Below are positions 16,701 to 24,247 of a stretch of 36,510 nucleotides of DNA, piece by piece. This DNA comes from Fimenecus sp045632525 (lineage in GTDB: Bacteria; Bacillota; Clostridia; Oscillospirales; Acutalibacteraceae): positions 1-36,510 of the forward strand of contig JAZQWV010000035.1 of NCBI GenBank assembly GCA_045632525.1, read 5' to 3'. Each line of letters starts with the position of its first letter. Position 1 is the first letter of the stretch. Position numbers and translations under genes: made by a program. The notes under the pieces were generated by a model. That model had not been told where the DNA came from. It saw only the letters and a program-made list of their open reading frames with translations, and did not search any database.

Positions 16701-17998
16701 GCACTAAAGATGACGGTTATATCGAAGAATTATTCAGTGAAGATGCAGCTAACTCAAAAACCAGTGAATATATGGCAATTGACGCAGATGGTTACAAGCT
16801 GGCTCAAGAAAGCAATGTTTTCCATCAGTTCTATTATCTAAATTCAAGAACTACTGATAGTGCAAATCCTTCAAAGAACAGTCATATCGGTAATCTTAAG
16901 GGTGCGGAATATTGGGAAAATAATCGTCACATTATTCAAAGGTCAATCACAGGCCCTGCACCTTCAAAAGGCAGTGACGGAAGCACAGAATATCTTCGTG
17001 CACACCCAATGTCAGATACAAAAGTAACTTGTGTTGCTTGGGGAACAACCTGGAATGGTAACCCTGAAGCAATGTGGGGTACTGAAAGTGGAACAGTTCT
17101 TTCTTGGTGGGTTGATATTGCGGCAGCAAGAGACGGCGATGCATCAAAGTACAATGACCGTTCAGTAGATGCTGAAATTCAATCATATAAATGGATTGAC
17201 ACAGTAAGTGGCAAGACATATAGTCTCCAGGGAAACAGTGAGTATGGTAATACTGTTGGTTCATCGGGTGAAGGTTTCCATGTGAACACAGCATCAGCAA
17301 ACTTTAAGACGTTCTTCGATAAAGGTACTCAACAATATAACTTTTTTAATGTCATTGGTTTCATTAACACTCTTGAAAATATTAATGATATTGAATTTGC
17401 TGATGATATTTGGGTAGCAGTTGGTGACCAAAGTGATAGAGACCCAGCGGATTATTGTGCAAGTGGAGTATATGCTCCTGGAAATGGAAATAATTCAAAC
17501 CTCTATAACAGCAATGGAAACTCAATAGGTGAAAACCCAAGATATAATTACAGAGCTTATGGCGATGCAAACAATAATGGCAAAATCGTCAATACAGGCA
17601 GAGGCGGTTCTTGGGTTAATGTAAGATATTGGGTTGATATAAGTGATGGTAATAATGGCTTTGGTGGCAAACAGTCAAATGACAATAGCATATATCACTG
17701 GAAAGCAGTTCAAATTACTAAAGAAGAAAACTGTAACATCGTTCAGATTAATAATGTTAATGGTATGTGGATTGCAACTGGTTATAAAGACGCTAACAAC
17801 AATGATGAATATGATACAGGCGAAAAACCTATTGTTTGTTGGGCTTATGACCCATTAATCCCATGTGGATTGGATGCATCATTTGGTGGTTGGTCAGATA
17901 AAGTTGAATTCTATAAAGAGGGTGCAACTTCTGCAACATCAGGTATAATTGATAAATCATTAATCGGTGGCATTAACTCTTGTGCGACAAGGTCTTAA
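13742..17998 (+). CDS. Giant minor prepilin (1418 residues), putative tip adhesin
   Basis: The N-terminus is a complete prepilin signal: basic leader, KKG cleavage site, then MSLVEVMTAMTILTLMIF with Glu at mature position 5. It is joined to an outer region of about 1350 residues, whereas most pilins have 100-200 residues in all. The outer region is rich in Tyr, Gly, Asn, Asp and Trp. Near the end it has DIWVAVGDQSD (about 1221) and MWIATGY (about 1341), then a DANNNDEYDTGEKP stretch resembling Ca-binding loops of surface repeats. I infer a pilin-adhesin fusion at the pilus tip, taking the place of a separate PilY1. It starts 1 bp after the previous stop with AAGGTGAG as ribosome site. The function of the large domain is unknown. 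Confidence 0.8.
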   Translation: MLKKYINIIKQKKGMSLVEVMTAMTILTLMIFCFAPLFLSYFNSIDIAGKKLDEVYYEAGIMQRVIGNINKSQTQDSNGYITPFQNIPLTLTSSDGVSIIKTDSSKDTNGNLVVGTVTDGGKSIGTGATIKTKAADSEGQLTDISGGLLLSNPNNMDDSLMTFYANSIDAGFYCYPNSITDDFIKKDIIVIAKGMAASCSGFEVFVNVDQTTVSKNADLYEGYNAKYGGKLKGDKDGNKSITEGVSWSIEPLEGVSDAFVLTVYGGKGISFETSPLIIKYGTETKAVEVDAPMMIMVGEANKNGEYNYYVSRGEVVDPDGDGTADTLAILQRTMRGDTPLTSAMNDVEWVDEESADSYTEGKKIDGTKYGYYVMCGDEGQVRRFWRNADVLTTDSNGNQTVKYGNYYWGGDYTYYTDYNLNRFSDGTYIYTKDENNNASSSRVYSTDVSFKFIAMRPMYWSTGTVPAGGIFSTDEAPHEQNKYRTGFNMSSKRYKAAGVTTGTAHLRNLCTVSATYGEDVQFYASDGLAYSYIPYDKTNWLGIITKSGDDGEDGMPTYNDIINFQDNDDSSGDYNGHPVKGSYAEGLKIFSNEAWGWMDPGDGTSSYYKINGLVDGSGNPTVDTKSYPITLTSVDAIRINGTGGVYESGVTDTGKSHYFTSGVISGTDASGDSTVGTNPNSSRTTATNLTYPTSNYVLYCGYIPAYMDAWGGTSGGASYPYTIQFAGDNGQYAKEWKTSYVRNITNSNVGRASNRLALSDNAEYNTIWRITMGIAPIYNGEDSLVWDKTARGSIVYRYKTGATKKWYPTVLYYPYTNLEYAITGKYYDITTYNNNRSEINDLFPGVSGSLTVGSPKLLTSPANDRQNYTTNGKVIDITIAYLSHPLAISIAANPTDHTVFDLSNNKEGGQVFYWHNRRESITFLDSASTVVPNGENDVPVSLMVGYVLGGTAFYGATDDTASVDVTSVMNNGIVFLRAGNSEIYMQGTKDDGYIEELFSEDAANSKTSEYMAIDADGYKLAQESNVFHQFYYLNSRTTDSANPSKNSHIGNLKGAEYWENNRHIIQRSITGPAPSKGSDGSTEYLRAHPMSDTKVTCVAWGTTWNGNPEAMWGTESGTVLSWWVDIAAARDGDASKYNDRSVDAEIQSYKWIDTVSGKTYSLQGNSEYGNTVGSSGEGFHVNTASANFKTFFDKGTQQYNFFNVIGFINTLENINDIEFADDIWVAVGDQSDRDPADYCASGVYAPGNGNNSNLYNSNGNSIGENPRYNYRAYGDANNNGKIVNTGRGGSWVNVRYWVDISDGNNGFGGKQSNDNSIYHWKAVQITKEENCNIVQINNVNGMWIATGYKDANNNDEYDTGEKPIVCWAYDPLIPCGLDASFGGWSDKVEFYKEGATSATSGIIDKSLIGGINSCATRS

Positions 17999-18012
17999 AA
18001 AAATAAATTTCC

Positions 18013-18031
18013 GGGATGGTTTTTCCATCCC
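18013..18031 (+). other. Hairpin without U-tract between two prepilin genes
   Basis: GGGATGG (18013-18019) and CCATCCC (18025-18031) form a 7-bp stem with a T5 loop. No T run follows, so an mRNA processing or stability role is likelier than termination. Confidence 0.6.
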
Positions 18032-18060
18032 AGAACAAATTGAAGTATTGGGGTGAGCAA

Positions 18061-19263
18061 ATGTTTAAACTCATACACAAAAACAGAAACGGTTTTTCAC
18101 TCGTTGAAGCCTTAGTCACTTTAGTTGTGCTTGGAATGGTTTTGGCCATGGGTGGAACGCTTCTTTATCAGTTGACAAATTTCACCAGTATGTCAACGTA
18201 TCGTTATGAAATTCAAAGCGCTGTAAAGATGGCATATACAAAGTTTGAAACACATAGTGACTCAATTGTTCAAGCGTATCAAGCAGATGTTTTGTATGAC
18301 CCTGTAATTGCAGAAGGAATAGAAGTAACAAACGCTGACCCTAGTAATTTTCAATATAGATGGTTGGGTGCTGATGGAAATGCAACCTCTTTAATTTTGC
18401 CTGAAGGCGATACAATTGACGGGTCATATACTTACATTTTCTCAACTCCAGCATATGATGTGAATGGTAATGATATGGGGTCACTTCTGTTTATCAGAAA
18501 GCACACTTCATCAACTAATGAATTGTATTTGAATCCAGAAGGCATGGGAACGGTTCCTGTTGAAATATTGTTTTCAATATCAACGAATGTTCCAAAAGCG
18601 GAAGATAGATACAAAGGTGATTATATTTCGCCTGAAAATCCAACAAAATATATTGGGCATTCAGTTAATGTAGTTATTAAGTCCGGTAAAGACGAAGTGA
18701 CTGATTATGCTGTTGACACTTCATATACCCTTGAAAACATTATGCAGAACAACAAAACTATTAATTATCAGGGTACCACTCTTGTAGCAGATAGCACTTG
18801 GGGTGCTGATGGTGAAACAGGTCCTGCTGGTTGGGTTAACGGTCAATTGACAGGCTATCCCACAAACAGTCAAGGCTCATTTGAATATGTAGATGAAAAT
18901 GGAGTAAAACAGAATAAAGTTTATAACACTATATCAAAAAATGGTAATATTATGCGCTTTATTTCACCAGAGGCATATTTCTCTGAAGATGGTACAAGTA
19001 CTAGTCTTGAAGGTCATGCTCTTGCAAGCTGTCTTGCATATTTCGTCATGAATGGCACAGATATGGGTGACAGAGTGCTTGATAACCTTAGATTATTCCG
19101 TGATAATGTGCTTCGCGGCACAGAGTTTGGCGATTGGTTTATTCATCAATATTACTATGTGTGGTCACCATTCTTAATTGAGAACACAGCATTTTTGAAA
19201 CCTGTTTATCAAGCGATATTTACTCCAATTTCTTATATTTGTGAATTTATAGCAAAATTATAA
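18061..19263 (+). CDS. PilW/GspJ-like minor prepilin
   Basis: The protein is 400 residues from the ATG at 18061. That start is chosen over an upstream in-frame ATG at 18016 because GGGGTGAG sits just before it and the product then begins with a normal prepilin leader (MFKLIHKNRNG). Cleavage after Gly gives FSLVEALVTLVVLGMVLAMG with Glu5. The helix is followed by TYRYEIQSAVKMAYTKFE, as in PilW/GspJ-type minor pilins, then a large beta-rich outer domain without known motifs. With the two preceding genes it makes a three-protein tip or initiation complex. It is the last gene before the terminator at 19275. Confidence 0.85.
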   Translation: MFKLIHKNRNGFSLVEALVTLVVLGMVLAMGGTLLYQLTNFTSMSTYRYEIQSAVKMAYTKFETHSDSIVQAYQADVLYDPVIAEGIEVTNADPSNFQYRWLGADGNATSLILPEGDTIDGSYTYIFSTPAYDVNGNDMGSLLFIRKHTSSTNELYLNPEGMGTVPVEILFSISTNVPKAEDRYKGDYISPENPTKYIGHSVNVVIKSGKDEVTDYAVDTSYTLENIMQNNKTINYQGTTLVADSTWGADGETGPAGWVNGQLTGYPTNSQGSFEYVDENGVKQNKVYNTISKNGNIMRFISPEAYFSEDGTSTSLEGHALASCLAYFVMNGTDMGDRVLDNLRLFRDNVLRGTEFGDWFIHQYYYVWSPFLIENTAFLKPVYQAIFTPISYICEFIAKL

Positions 19264-19274
19264 TGAACAGTTAA

Positions 19275-19307
19275 GGCGAGATATGTAAAAAATATCTCGT
19301 CTTTTTT
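19275..19307 (+). terminator. Intrinsic terminator of the main pilus operon
   Basis: GGCGAGATAT (19275-19284) pairs with ATATCTCGTC (19292-19301, one G-U), followed by six T. It closes the long operon before the pilin genes. Confidence 0.85.
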
Positions 19308-19322
19308 GTTCAACTTTTCATA

Positions 19323-19351
19323 TTGACTATTTTTGACAAATGATATATAAT
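19323..19351 (+). promoter_or_regulatory. Promoter of the first small pilin gene
   Basis: TTGACT (19323-19328), a 17-bp spacer and a consensus TATAAT (19346-19351). A second TTGACA at 19333 is too close to the -10 to serve. Confidence 0.8.
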
Positions 19352-19361
19352 TTACTTGACG

Positions 19362-19387
19362 GGGTACGGTTTGTTCTCGTTAAATCC
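19362..19387 (+). promoter_or_regulatory. Shared pilin leader motif, copy 1
   Basis: GGGTACGG (19362-19369), a variable triplet, GTTCTCGTT and AAATC recur before the second pilin gene. ACGG (19366-19369) can pair with TCGT (19377-19380) around a 7-nt loop ending GTTC. See copy 2 at 19917. Confidence 0.55.
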
Positions 19388-19407
19388 CAGCAAAGAGGGT
19401 AATTAAA

Positions 19408-19821
19408 ATGAGAAAGTTACTTAACAAAAAAGGCTTTTCACTTGTTGAATTGATGATAGTTGTTGTTATTATGGGTATTTTGATTGCGGTTGCAATTCCA
19501 CTTTACGGTGCAATAACAGAAAATGCTGAAAAAAAGACATGCAAATCGAATCAGGCATTAATTCGTGAAATGTTTGCTAAATATTGTGTTGCTGAAAATG
19601 GAAAAACAGCAACAACTTTGCTGGGTGCTGATGGCACTTATAGTAGCAAGAATGGTGCAACTGAGGGCATTGACGAAGAATTTTTCAATAGTTTTGATGA
19701 CGGTTTCCCAAAATGTTCGCTTGGAGACCATTATTATGTTGTAACAAAAATAAGTGAGCATGACATAAGCATTAAGTGTTATGACAAAAATGATGCTCTT
19801 GAAGCTACTCACAATGAATAA
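19408..19821 (+). CDS. Type IV pilin, small paralogue 1
   Basis: The 137-residue prepilin has a leader MRKLLNKKG and a mature start FSLVELMIVVVIMGILIAVAIP with Glu5, the canonical type IVa signature, then PLYGAITENAE. The globular part has four cysteines (in KTC, KYC, PKC and IKC), of which the last pair brackets a short loop resembling Gram-positive pilin disulphide loops. It is processed by the peptidase at 23366 and assembled by PilB/PilC. It has its own promoter, separate from the machinery operon. The near-identical N-terminus of the next pilin (over 40 residues) shows recent duplication. Whether it is a minor or an alternative major subunit is not clear. Confidence 0.92.
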   Translation: MRKLLNKKGFSLVELMIVVVIMGILIAVAIPLYGAITENAEKKTCKSNQALIREMFAKYCVAENGKTATTLLGADGTYSSKNGATEGIDEEFFNSFDDGFPKCSLGDHYYVVTKISEHDISIKCYDKNDALEATHNE

Positions 19822-19885
19822 TTGGTAAAAACATACAAATCAACACCATTGCAATTGTTAATTTCGACAATTTTCAAAAAAAGAC

Positions 19886-19914
19886 TTTACAAATCACTTG
19901 ATTTGTAGTAGTAT
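19886..19914 (+). promoter_or_regulatory. Promoter of the second small pilin gene
   Basis: TTTACA (19886-19891), a 17-bp spacer and TAGTAT (19909-19914). The start near 19921 would fall within the shared leader motif, so either the motif works partly as DNA or the true start is slightly upstream. Confidence 0.6.
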
Positions 19915-19916
19915 AT

Positions 19917-19969
19917 GGGTACGGAAAGTTCCCGTTATTAAATCTTGGTATTCAGGTTCGGATGGACCT
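19917..19969 (+). promoter_or_regulatory. Shared pilin leader motif copy 2, with a following hairpin
   Basis: GGGTACGG (19917-19924), a triplet, GTTCCCGTT and AAATC repeat the layout seen at 19362. The small stem is kept by a G-U to G-C change (ACGG/CCGT here). A second stem, AGGTTC (19954-19959) with GGACCT (19964-19969), follows in this leader only. The RNA runs about 90 nt to the ATG at 20011. Confidence 0.55.
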
Positions 19970-20010
19970 CAATATAAATAAAAATTCTTTAATTAAAGGA
20001 GAAAAATATT

Positions 20011-20427
20011 ATGAGAAAAATGATGAACAAAAAAGGCTTTTCACTTGTTGAACTTATGATTGTTGTTGTTATCATGGGTATCCTTATTGCAGTTGCAATT
20101 CCACTTTATGGTGCAATCACAGACAACGCAAACAACAAGACATGTGCAAACAACATTAAAGCTATCAAGAACAATGCTGCTAACTATAAAGCAACATGGA
20201 ATGTTAGTGCCGACAATACTACAATCAAAGACACATTTGATGGTGGCGACCTTCCTGAATGCCCACTTGCTGAAGCAGGCGAAAATGGTGTTGCAGCAGG
20301 CGCAGCATACACTCTTGACTGGTCAGCAGGCGATGGTAGCGTAAAGGTTACATGTCCTTATGCAAAAGCTGGTACATTCCACACAGCAGCTAAGACAGGT
20401 TCTGCAACAGAATTAGCAGGAGCATAA
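20011..20427 (+). CDS. Type IV major-type pilin, small paralogue 2
   Basis: The 138-residue prepilin has a leader MRKMMNKKG and a mature start FSLVELMIVVVIMGILIAVAIP with Glu5, followed by PLYGAITDNANNKTC. The globular domain is Ala/Gly-rich with three cysteines (KTC, PECP, VTCP). I favour this copy as the major pilin. It has a strong AAAGGAG ribosome site, a long leader, a strong terminator and a codon choice (GCA, ACA, GGC) like highly expressed genes here. It is a paralogue of the preceding pilin with nearly the same N-terminal 40 residues. Two differently regulated pilins could give pili of different composition. Confidence 0.93.
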   Translation: MRKMMNKKGFSLVELMIVVVIMGILIAVAIPLYGAITDNANNKTCANNIKAIKNNAANYKATWNVSADNTTIKDTFDGGDLPECPLAEAGENGVAAGAAYTLDWSAGDGSVKVTCPYAKAGTFHTAAKTGSATELAGA

Positions 20428-20463
20428 TTTGATGTTAATTTGAATTAAAACCGTACATAAATG

Positions 20464-20488
20464 GCGAGGGGATAACCCCTCGCTTTTT
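20464..20488 (+). terminator. Intrinsic terminator after the pilin genes
   Basis: GCGAGGGG (20464-20471) and CCCCTCGC (20476-20483) form an 8-bp GC-rich stem with an ATAA loop, followed by five T. Confidence 0.92.
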
Positions 20489-20500
20489 ATTGCTTTATGG

Positions 20501-20530
20501 TTGATATTGTATATTCTTTTGTGTTATAAT
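20501..20530 (+). promoter_or_regulatory. Promoter of the YfhO-like gene and prepilin peptidase
   Basis: TTGATA (20501-20506), an 18-bp spacer and a consensus TATAAT (20525-20530), just after the pilin terminator. Confidence 0.7.
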
Positions 20531-20561
20531 TATTTCATTAAATTGAAAGTAGGTAAGCTTT

Positions 20562-23363
20562 ATGAAAACAAAGAAACAAATACCATATATTTGGTTAGGT
20601 CCAATAATTACATTGGGAATTATGCTTGTGCTTTACGCTACTGCAGGAGTTTATCCATTTGGAACAACCTCAACAGCTTTTTCAGATGGCTTTTCACAAT
20701 ATCTTCCTTTTCTTTCGGAATTAAAGTTGAAAATCACTCAAGGAGATTCGCTACTATTTACATGGCATGCAGGTGGTGGCGTTAATTTCTGGACAACAAT
20801 TGGTTATTATCTTGCAAGCCCATTAAATATAATTGCTTTATTGTTCTCTGCTGAAGAAATGCAAAACGCTTTTTCTCTTATAACTTTGATTAAACCATTT
20901 TTCTTAGCACTCACTTTCTCTATTTTCTTAAAGAATACTTATAAAAAGAACGATTTATCTATTGTTATCTTTTCAATTCTCTGGGCAATGTCAGGTTTTA
21001 TGATTGGTACAATAAATATTACATCTTGGCTTGATGCGATTATATATTTTCCTCTTGTAATTATGGGGCTTAAAAGATTGATGGATGGCAAAAGTGCTTG
21101 GATGTATTCGTTGTTTTTAGGACTTACTATTACATCTAATTTCTACATTGGTTGGATGGTTTGCATTTTCTGTGTAATCTATTTTATTTATTCTTTTATT
21201 GTTGATGAAGATGTCACATATGAGGGCACAACAAACTTGCAAGAAGACACTAGTGACGAAGAAACTGTTAATGTTTTTGCAGTTTTTCAGAATTCATATT
21301 TATTAAAGTCTATCTTTAAATTTGGTTTTTCATCACTTTTGGCAGGTGCTTTATCAGGGATTGTGACATTGCCAATGGCAAGAACTTTGCAAAACACGGC
21401 AAAAGGAACAGTGAGTGGTGATATATTCATGTTAGGGTCTGAGCATATCTCGGGATTATTAGCATCACTTGTTTTCCCTTTCAAAACAGAATACCGTCCT
21501 TTCACAAGTATGGATTGCATTTATGCTTTTGCAGGAATTGCAACTCTTATATTAGTTGTTGCTTATTTTTTTACAAAGGGAATATCTATTCGCAAAAAGA
21601 TTGGCAATGCTTTTTTACTCGTTGTTATGTGGGCGTCAATGCTTATAAATGTATTACACATTGTGTGGCATGGTTTTGGCGAACCAATGGGGGTTATGCA
21701 TCGATTTGCATTTATATATAGTTTTATTCTTTTGAAAATTGCATATGAGGCATTTGAAGAAATAAAAAATATTAGATGGTATGGTTTTTTATTAGGTTCT
21801 ATTTTTGCATTAATTTGTACTGCTTGTGTGTATTTTAACAATATGTTTAATTCTCTTTTCTTTTCTGTTGAACTTATTGTTAAGATCTTGGTGACAATTG
21901 TTGTTTTTGCAATATTATTAATTGTTATAAGCAAAAAAGAGCGAGCACAATCTAAACTAACGATTGTTCTTCTGGTTTGCGTTATTGCTGAAACATTAAT
22001 ATTTAACTTTAACAATTTGAACACCTTTAATTCAATTGAGAATCTCGAGGAAAAACAAGTCGTAGATGAATTAACCAAAGAAATTGGTAGTAGTGATAGA
22101 ATACATTTTGCAAGCCAAAAACAAGAATATAAAGATTTGGTTCAATATGACTTGAATTTTGGCTTTAACGGTTGGGAAAACTACTCTTCCCTTGCAGATG
22201 GAAATTTTGCACTTGCACAGGAATTTTTGGGTACATACGGAAACTCGTTAAATATGCAGAATGGTGCATATGAGCAAACACCTATTTTTAATATGTTATA
22301 TCCAACAAAATATTATATTGATGGCACAGGACATTTAAAAGAATCTTCTTTTAGAACGAAGATTGCTGAAAAAGAAGGTTATGTACTCTATGAAAACAAC
22401 TACACAATGCCATTTATGTATACAATAAGCGATACAATCGACAAGTGGGACCCATTCTCGTATTTTATAGTTAGCGATAATCAAAATGCAATAGCGAAAT
22501 ATGTAGCTGACTTTGAAGAAAATGTAGTGGCTTATAATAATCCTACAAACTTCAAATTTGAAAATTGTACGCATATTTCAGCGGTTGAGCGTGCCGAAGC
22601 CAATGGCGTAAATATGCCTAACGAATATTTTGAATTTTTAGAGCAACGAATGGCGGGATATTCATATAGTGTAACAGATATGACAAAGCCAGCTTATATT
22701 ACATTTGATTCTGTTGCTGAAGCAGATGGAATGATGTATCTCTATGTTGACACATACGAACTTGTTGATATGACGGTTACTCTTAATGGTAAAACCAATG
22801 AATATTACTTATACGGGGTAGGAGATTATTGCACTTACGAGCTTGGTGAAGTTAAAAAAGGTGATATAGCAACTATTAAAATTGGTGGTTACAAAGAAAG
22901 CGATGTTGATGGTGATGAAGTGTATTTCGTTGAAAATAACAGCTTCACAACAACATCTTTCACAGTTGATATGGCTAAATTTGAGAATGCTTATAACAAG
23001 CTTGATGCTATGAGTGACACTGAGATGCTTGAATTCTCTGACACTTATGTTAAAGCAAAGGTTACAAGTTATACTGATGGTGCTCTTTATATTCCAACAT
23101 CTTATGACGAGGGTTGGACAATTCTCATTGATGGTGTTGAAACTCCGCTTTATGAGCACGAAAGCCATATTCTTATGACTGCAATTGCCAAGGGCGAACA
23201 CATTGTTGAAATGAAATATTGCCCTGTTGGTTTCGTGCCTGGTGCAATAATCACAGGTGTGAGTGTAGTAATTCTTGTTGCTTGGGCAATAATTGCCACA
23301 AAACGCTTTAAAAAGGAAGAAGAATGTGCTACAATATCATCAAACGATGTGAATGAGGAATAA
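20562..23363 (+). CDS. YfhO-family polytopic membrane protein (GT-C-like glycosyltransferase)
   Basis: The 933-residue protein has many membrane helices in its first 500 residues, a long outer domain (about 510-885) and a last helix at about 890-910. The early loop GTTSTAFSDGFSQYLPFLSEL, then HAGGGVNFW, YYLASPLNII and FFLALTFSIFLK, is the YfhO pattern. A conserved acidic residue lies in the first outer loop, as in GT-C enzymes. YfhO-type proteins glycosylate lipoteichoic acid or other surface polymers using lipid-linked sugars. It is 2 bp upstream of the prepilin peptidase gene and shares a promoter, so a role in decorating pilins or the wall near pili is possible. That link is inference. Confidence 0.85.
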   Translation: MKTKKQIPYIWLGPIITLGIMLVLYATAGVYPFGTTSTAFSDGFSQYLPFLSELKLKITQGDSLLFTWHAGGGVNFWTTIGYYLASPLNIIALLFSAEEMQNAFSLITLIKPFFLALTFSIFLKNTYKKNDLSIVIFSILWAMSGFMIGTINITSWLDAIIYFPLVIMGLKRLMDGKSAWMYSLFLGLTITSNFYIGWMVCIFCVIYFIYSFIVDEDVTYEGTTNLQEDTSDEETVNVFAVFQNSYLLKSIFKFGFSSLLAGALSGIVTLPMARTLQNTAKGTVSGDIFMLGSEHISGLLASLVFPFKTEYRPFTSMDCIYAFAGIATLILVVAYFFTKGISIRKKIGNAFLLVVMWASMLINVLHIVWHGFGEPMGVMHRFAFIYSFILLKIAYEAFEEIKNIRWYGFLLGSIFALICTACVYFNNMFNSLFFSVELIVKILVTIVVFAILLIVISKKERAQSKLTIVLLVCVIAETLIFNFNNLNTFNSIENLEEKQVVDELTKEIGSSDRIHFASQKQEYKDLVQYDLNFGFNGWENYSSLADGNFALAQEFLGTYGNSLNMQNGAYEQTPIFNMLYPTKYYIDGTGHLKESSFRTKIAEKEGYVLYENNYTMPFMYTISDTIDKWDPFSYFIVSDNQNAIAKYVADFEENVVAYNNPTNFKFENCTHISAVERAEANGVNMPNEYFEFLEQRMAGYSYSVTDMTKPAYITFDSVAEADGMMYLYVDTYELVDMTVTLNGKTNEYYLYGVGDYCTYELGEVKKGDIATIKIGGYKESDVDGDEVYFVENNSFTTTSFTVDMAKFENAYNKLDAMSDTEMLEFSDTYVKAKVTSYTDGALYIPTSYDEGWTILIDGVETPLYEHESHILMTAIAKGEHIVEMKYCPVGFVPGAIITGVSVVILVAWAIIATKRFKKEEECATISSNDVNEE

Positions 23364-23365
23364 TT

Positions 23366-24193
23366 ATGAACTTTCTTTTAGTTACAAAAATCTTTTATAC
23401 GGTTATTGTGTTCCTTTTTGGTACTTTAATCGGCAGTTTTCTAAATGTGCTTATTTACAGAATTCCAAAAGGTGAGAATTTTGTTACAGAAAACAGCCAT
23501 TGTATGAGCTGTAATCACCGACTTTATGCAAAGGATTTAGTGCCACTTTTCAGTTGGCTCTTCCTTGGGGGTAAATGTCGTTATTGCAAAGCTAAAATTT
23601 CTGCGCAATATCCAATCGTTGAAGCAATTAACGGAATTATGTATGCACTCATGTTCTGGTTTATCTGTGATGCAACCCCAAGAATTGCACTTTTTGGTTA
23701 CTGTGCAGCATTCTCAGCATTGCTTGTTGCAACTGTTATCGACTGGCGTACAATGGAAATTCCAGACTCAATGTGGATTACTGTTTTAATCGGTGGTGTA
23801 ATCACTTATATCGATGAGTTAGTGACAGAAGGCTTTGATGTGCATTGTCTCATAGAACGCGTTATAGGCTTTTTTGCGGCAAGTGGCGTACTCTTCTTGC
23901 TAGCAGTTATCACCAAAGGTGGAATGGGTGGTGGCGACATCAAACTGATGGCAGCCGTCGGCTTTATGCTGGGTTGGAAAGTCGTGCTTCTTGCACTTGT
24001 TATGGGTGGATTTATTGGTACACTCTATCTTATCTTTATGGCGATTAAGAACAAGGGTAAGATTCCAAGAAAAGTTCCTTTTGCACCACATCTTTCACTT
24101 GCAACAGTAATTTGTATGTTTGTTGGTTCGAATATTATTGACTGGTATTTAGCACTTTGCGGAATCACAGTTGGACACAATCACATTCATTAA
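23366..24193 (+). CDS. pilD: Prepilin peptidase / N-methyltransferase PilD
   Basis: The 275-residue polytopic aspartyl protease cuts prepilins after the leader Gly and methylates the new N-terminus. The N-terminal part has GSFLNVLIYRIPKGE and two cysteine pairs (CMSC, CRYC) for zinc in the methylase domain. The catalytic Asp residues are in IDWRTMEIPD and in GGMGGGDIKLMAAVG (the GxGD motif), and a proline-rich VPFAPHLS lies near the end. Length is normal. It should process all five prepilins in this locus. Its gene is coupled to the YfhO-like gene and ends before a bidirectional terminator. Confidence 0.95.
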   Translation: MNFLLVTKIFYTVIVFLFGTLIGSFLNVLIYRIPKGENFVTENSHCMSCNHRLYAKDLVPLFSWLFLGGKCRYCKAKISAQYPIVEAINGIMYALMFWFICDATPRIALFGYCAAFSALLVATVIDWRTMEIPDSMWITVLIGGVITYIDELVTEGFDVHCLIERVIGFFAASGVLFLLAVITKGGMGGGDIKLMAAVGFMLGWKVVLLALVMGGFIGTLYLIFMAIKNKGKIPRKVPFAPHLSLATVICMFVGSNIIDWYLALCGITVGHNHIH

Positions 24194-24205
24194 AATACAT
24201 AGAAA

Positions 24206-24234
24206 AATCCCCTACTCGAATTGAGTAGGGGATT
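24206..24234. terminator. Bidirectional intrinsic terminator between converging genes
   Basis: AATCCCCTACTC (24206-24217) pairs fully with GAGTAGGGGATT (24223-24234), with five A before and a T run after. It can stop pilD transcription and the aldolase gene from the other strand. Confidence 0.92.
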
Positions 24235-24247
24235 CTTTTATGTTCAT

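Noticed and set aside
19362..19969. Known cyclic-di-GMP riboswitch upstream of the pilins
   Set aside because: The leaders are too short and lack the GEMM core sequences and tetraloop-receptor parts. A divergent type cannot be excluded without a covariance search.
20501..20785. 94-codon frame at the start of the YfhO-like gene
   Set aside because: It overlaps the promoter and the first part of the YfhO-like gene in another frame, without a ribosome site.
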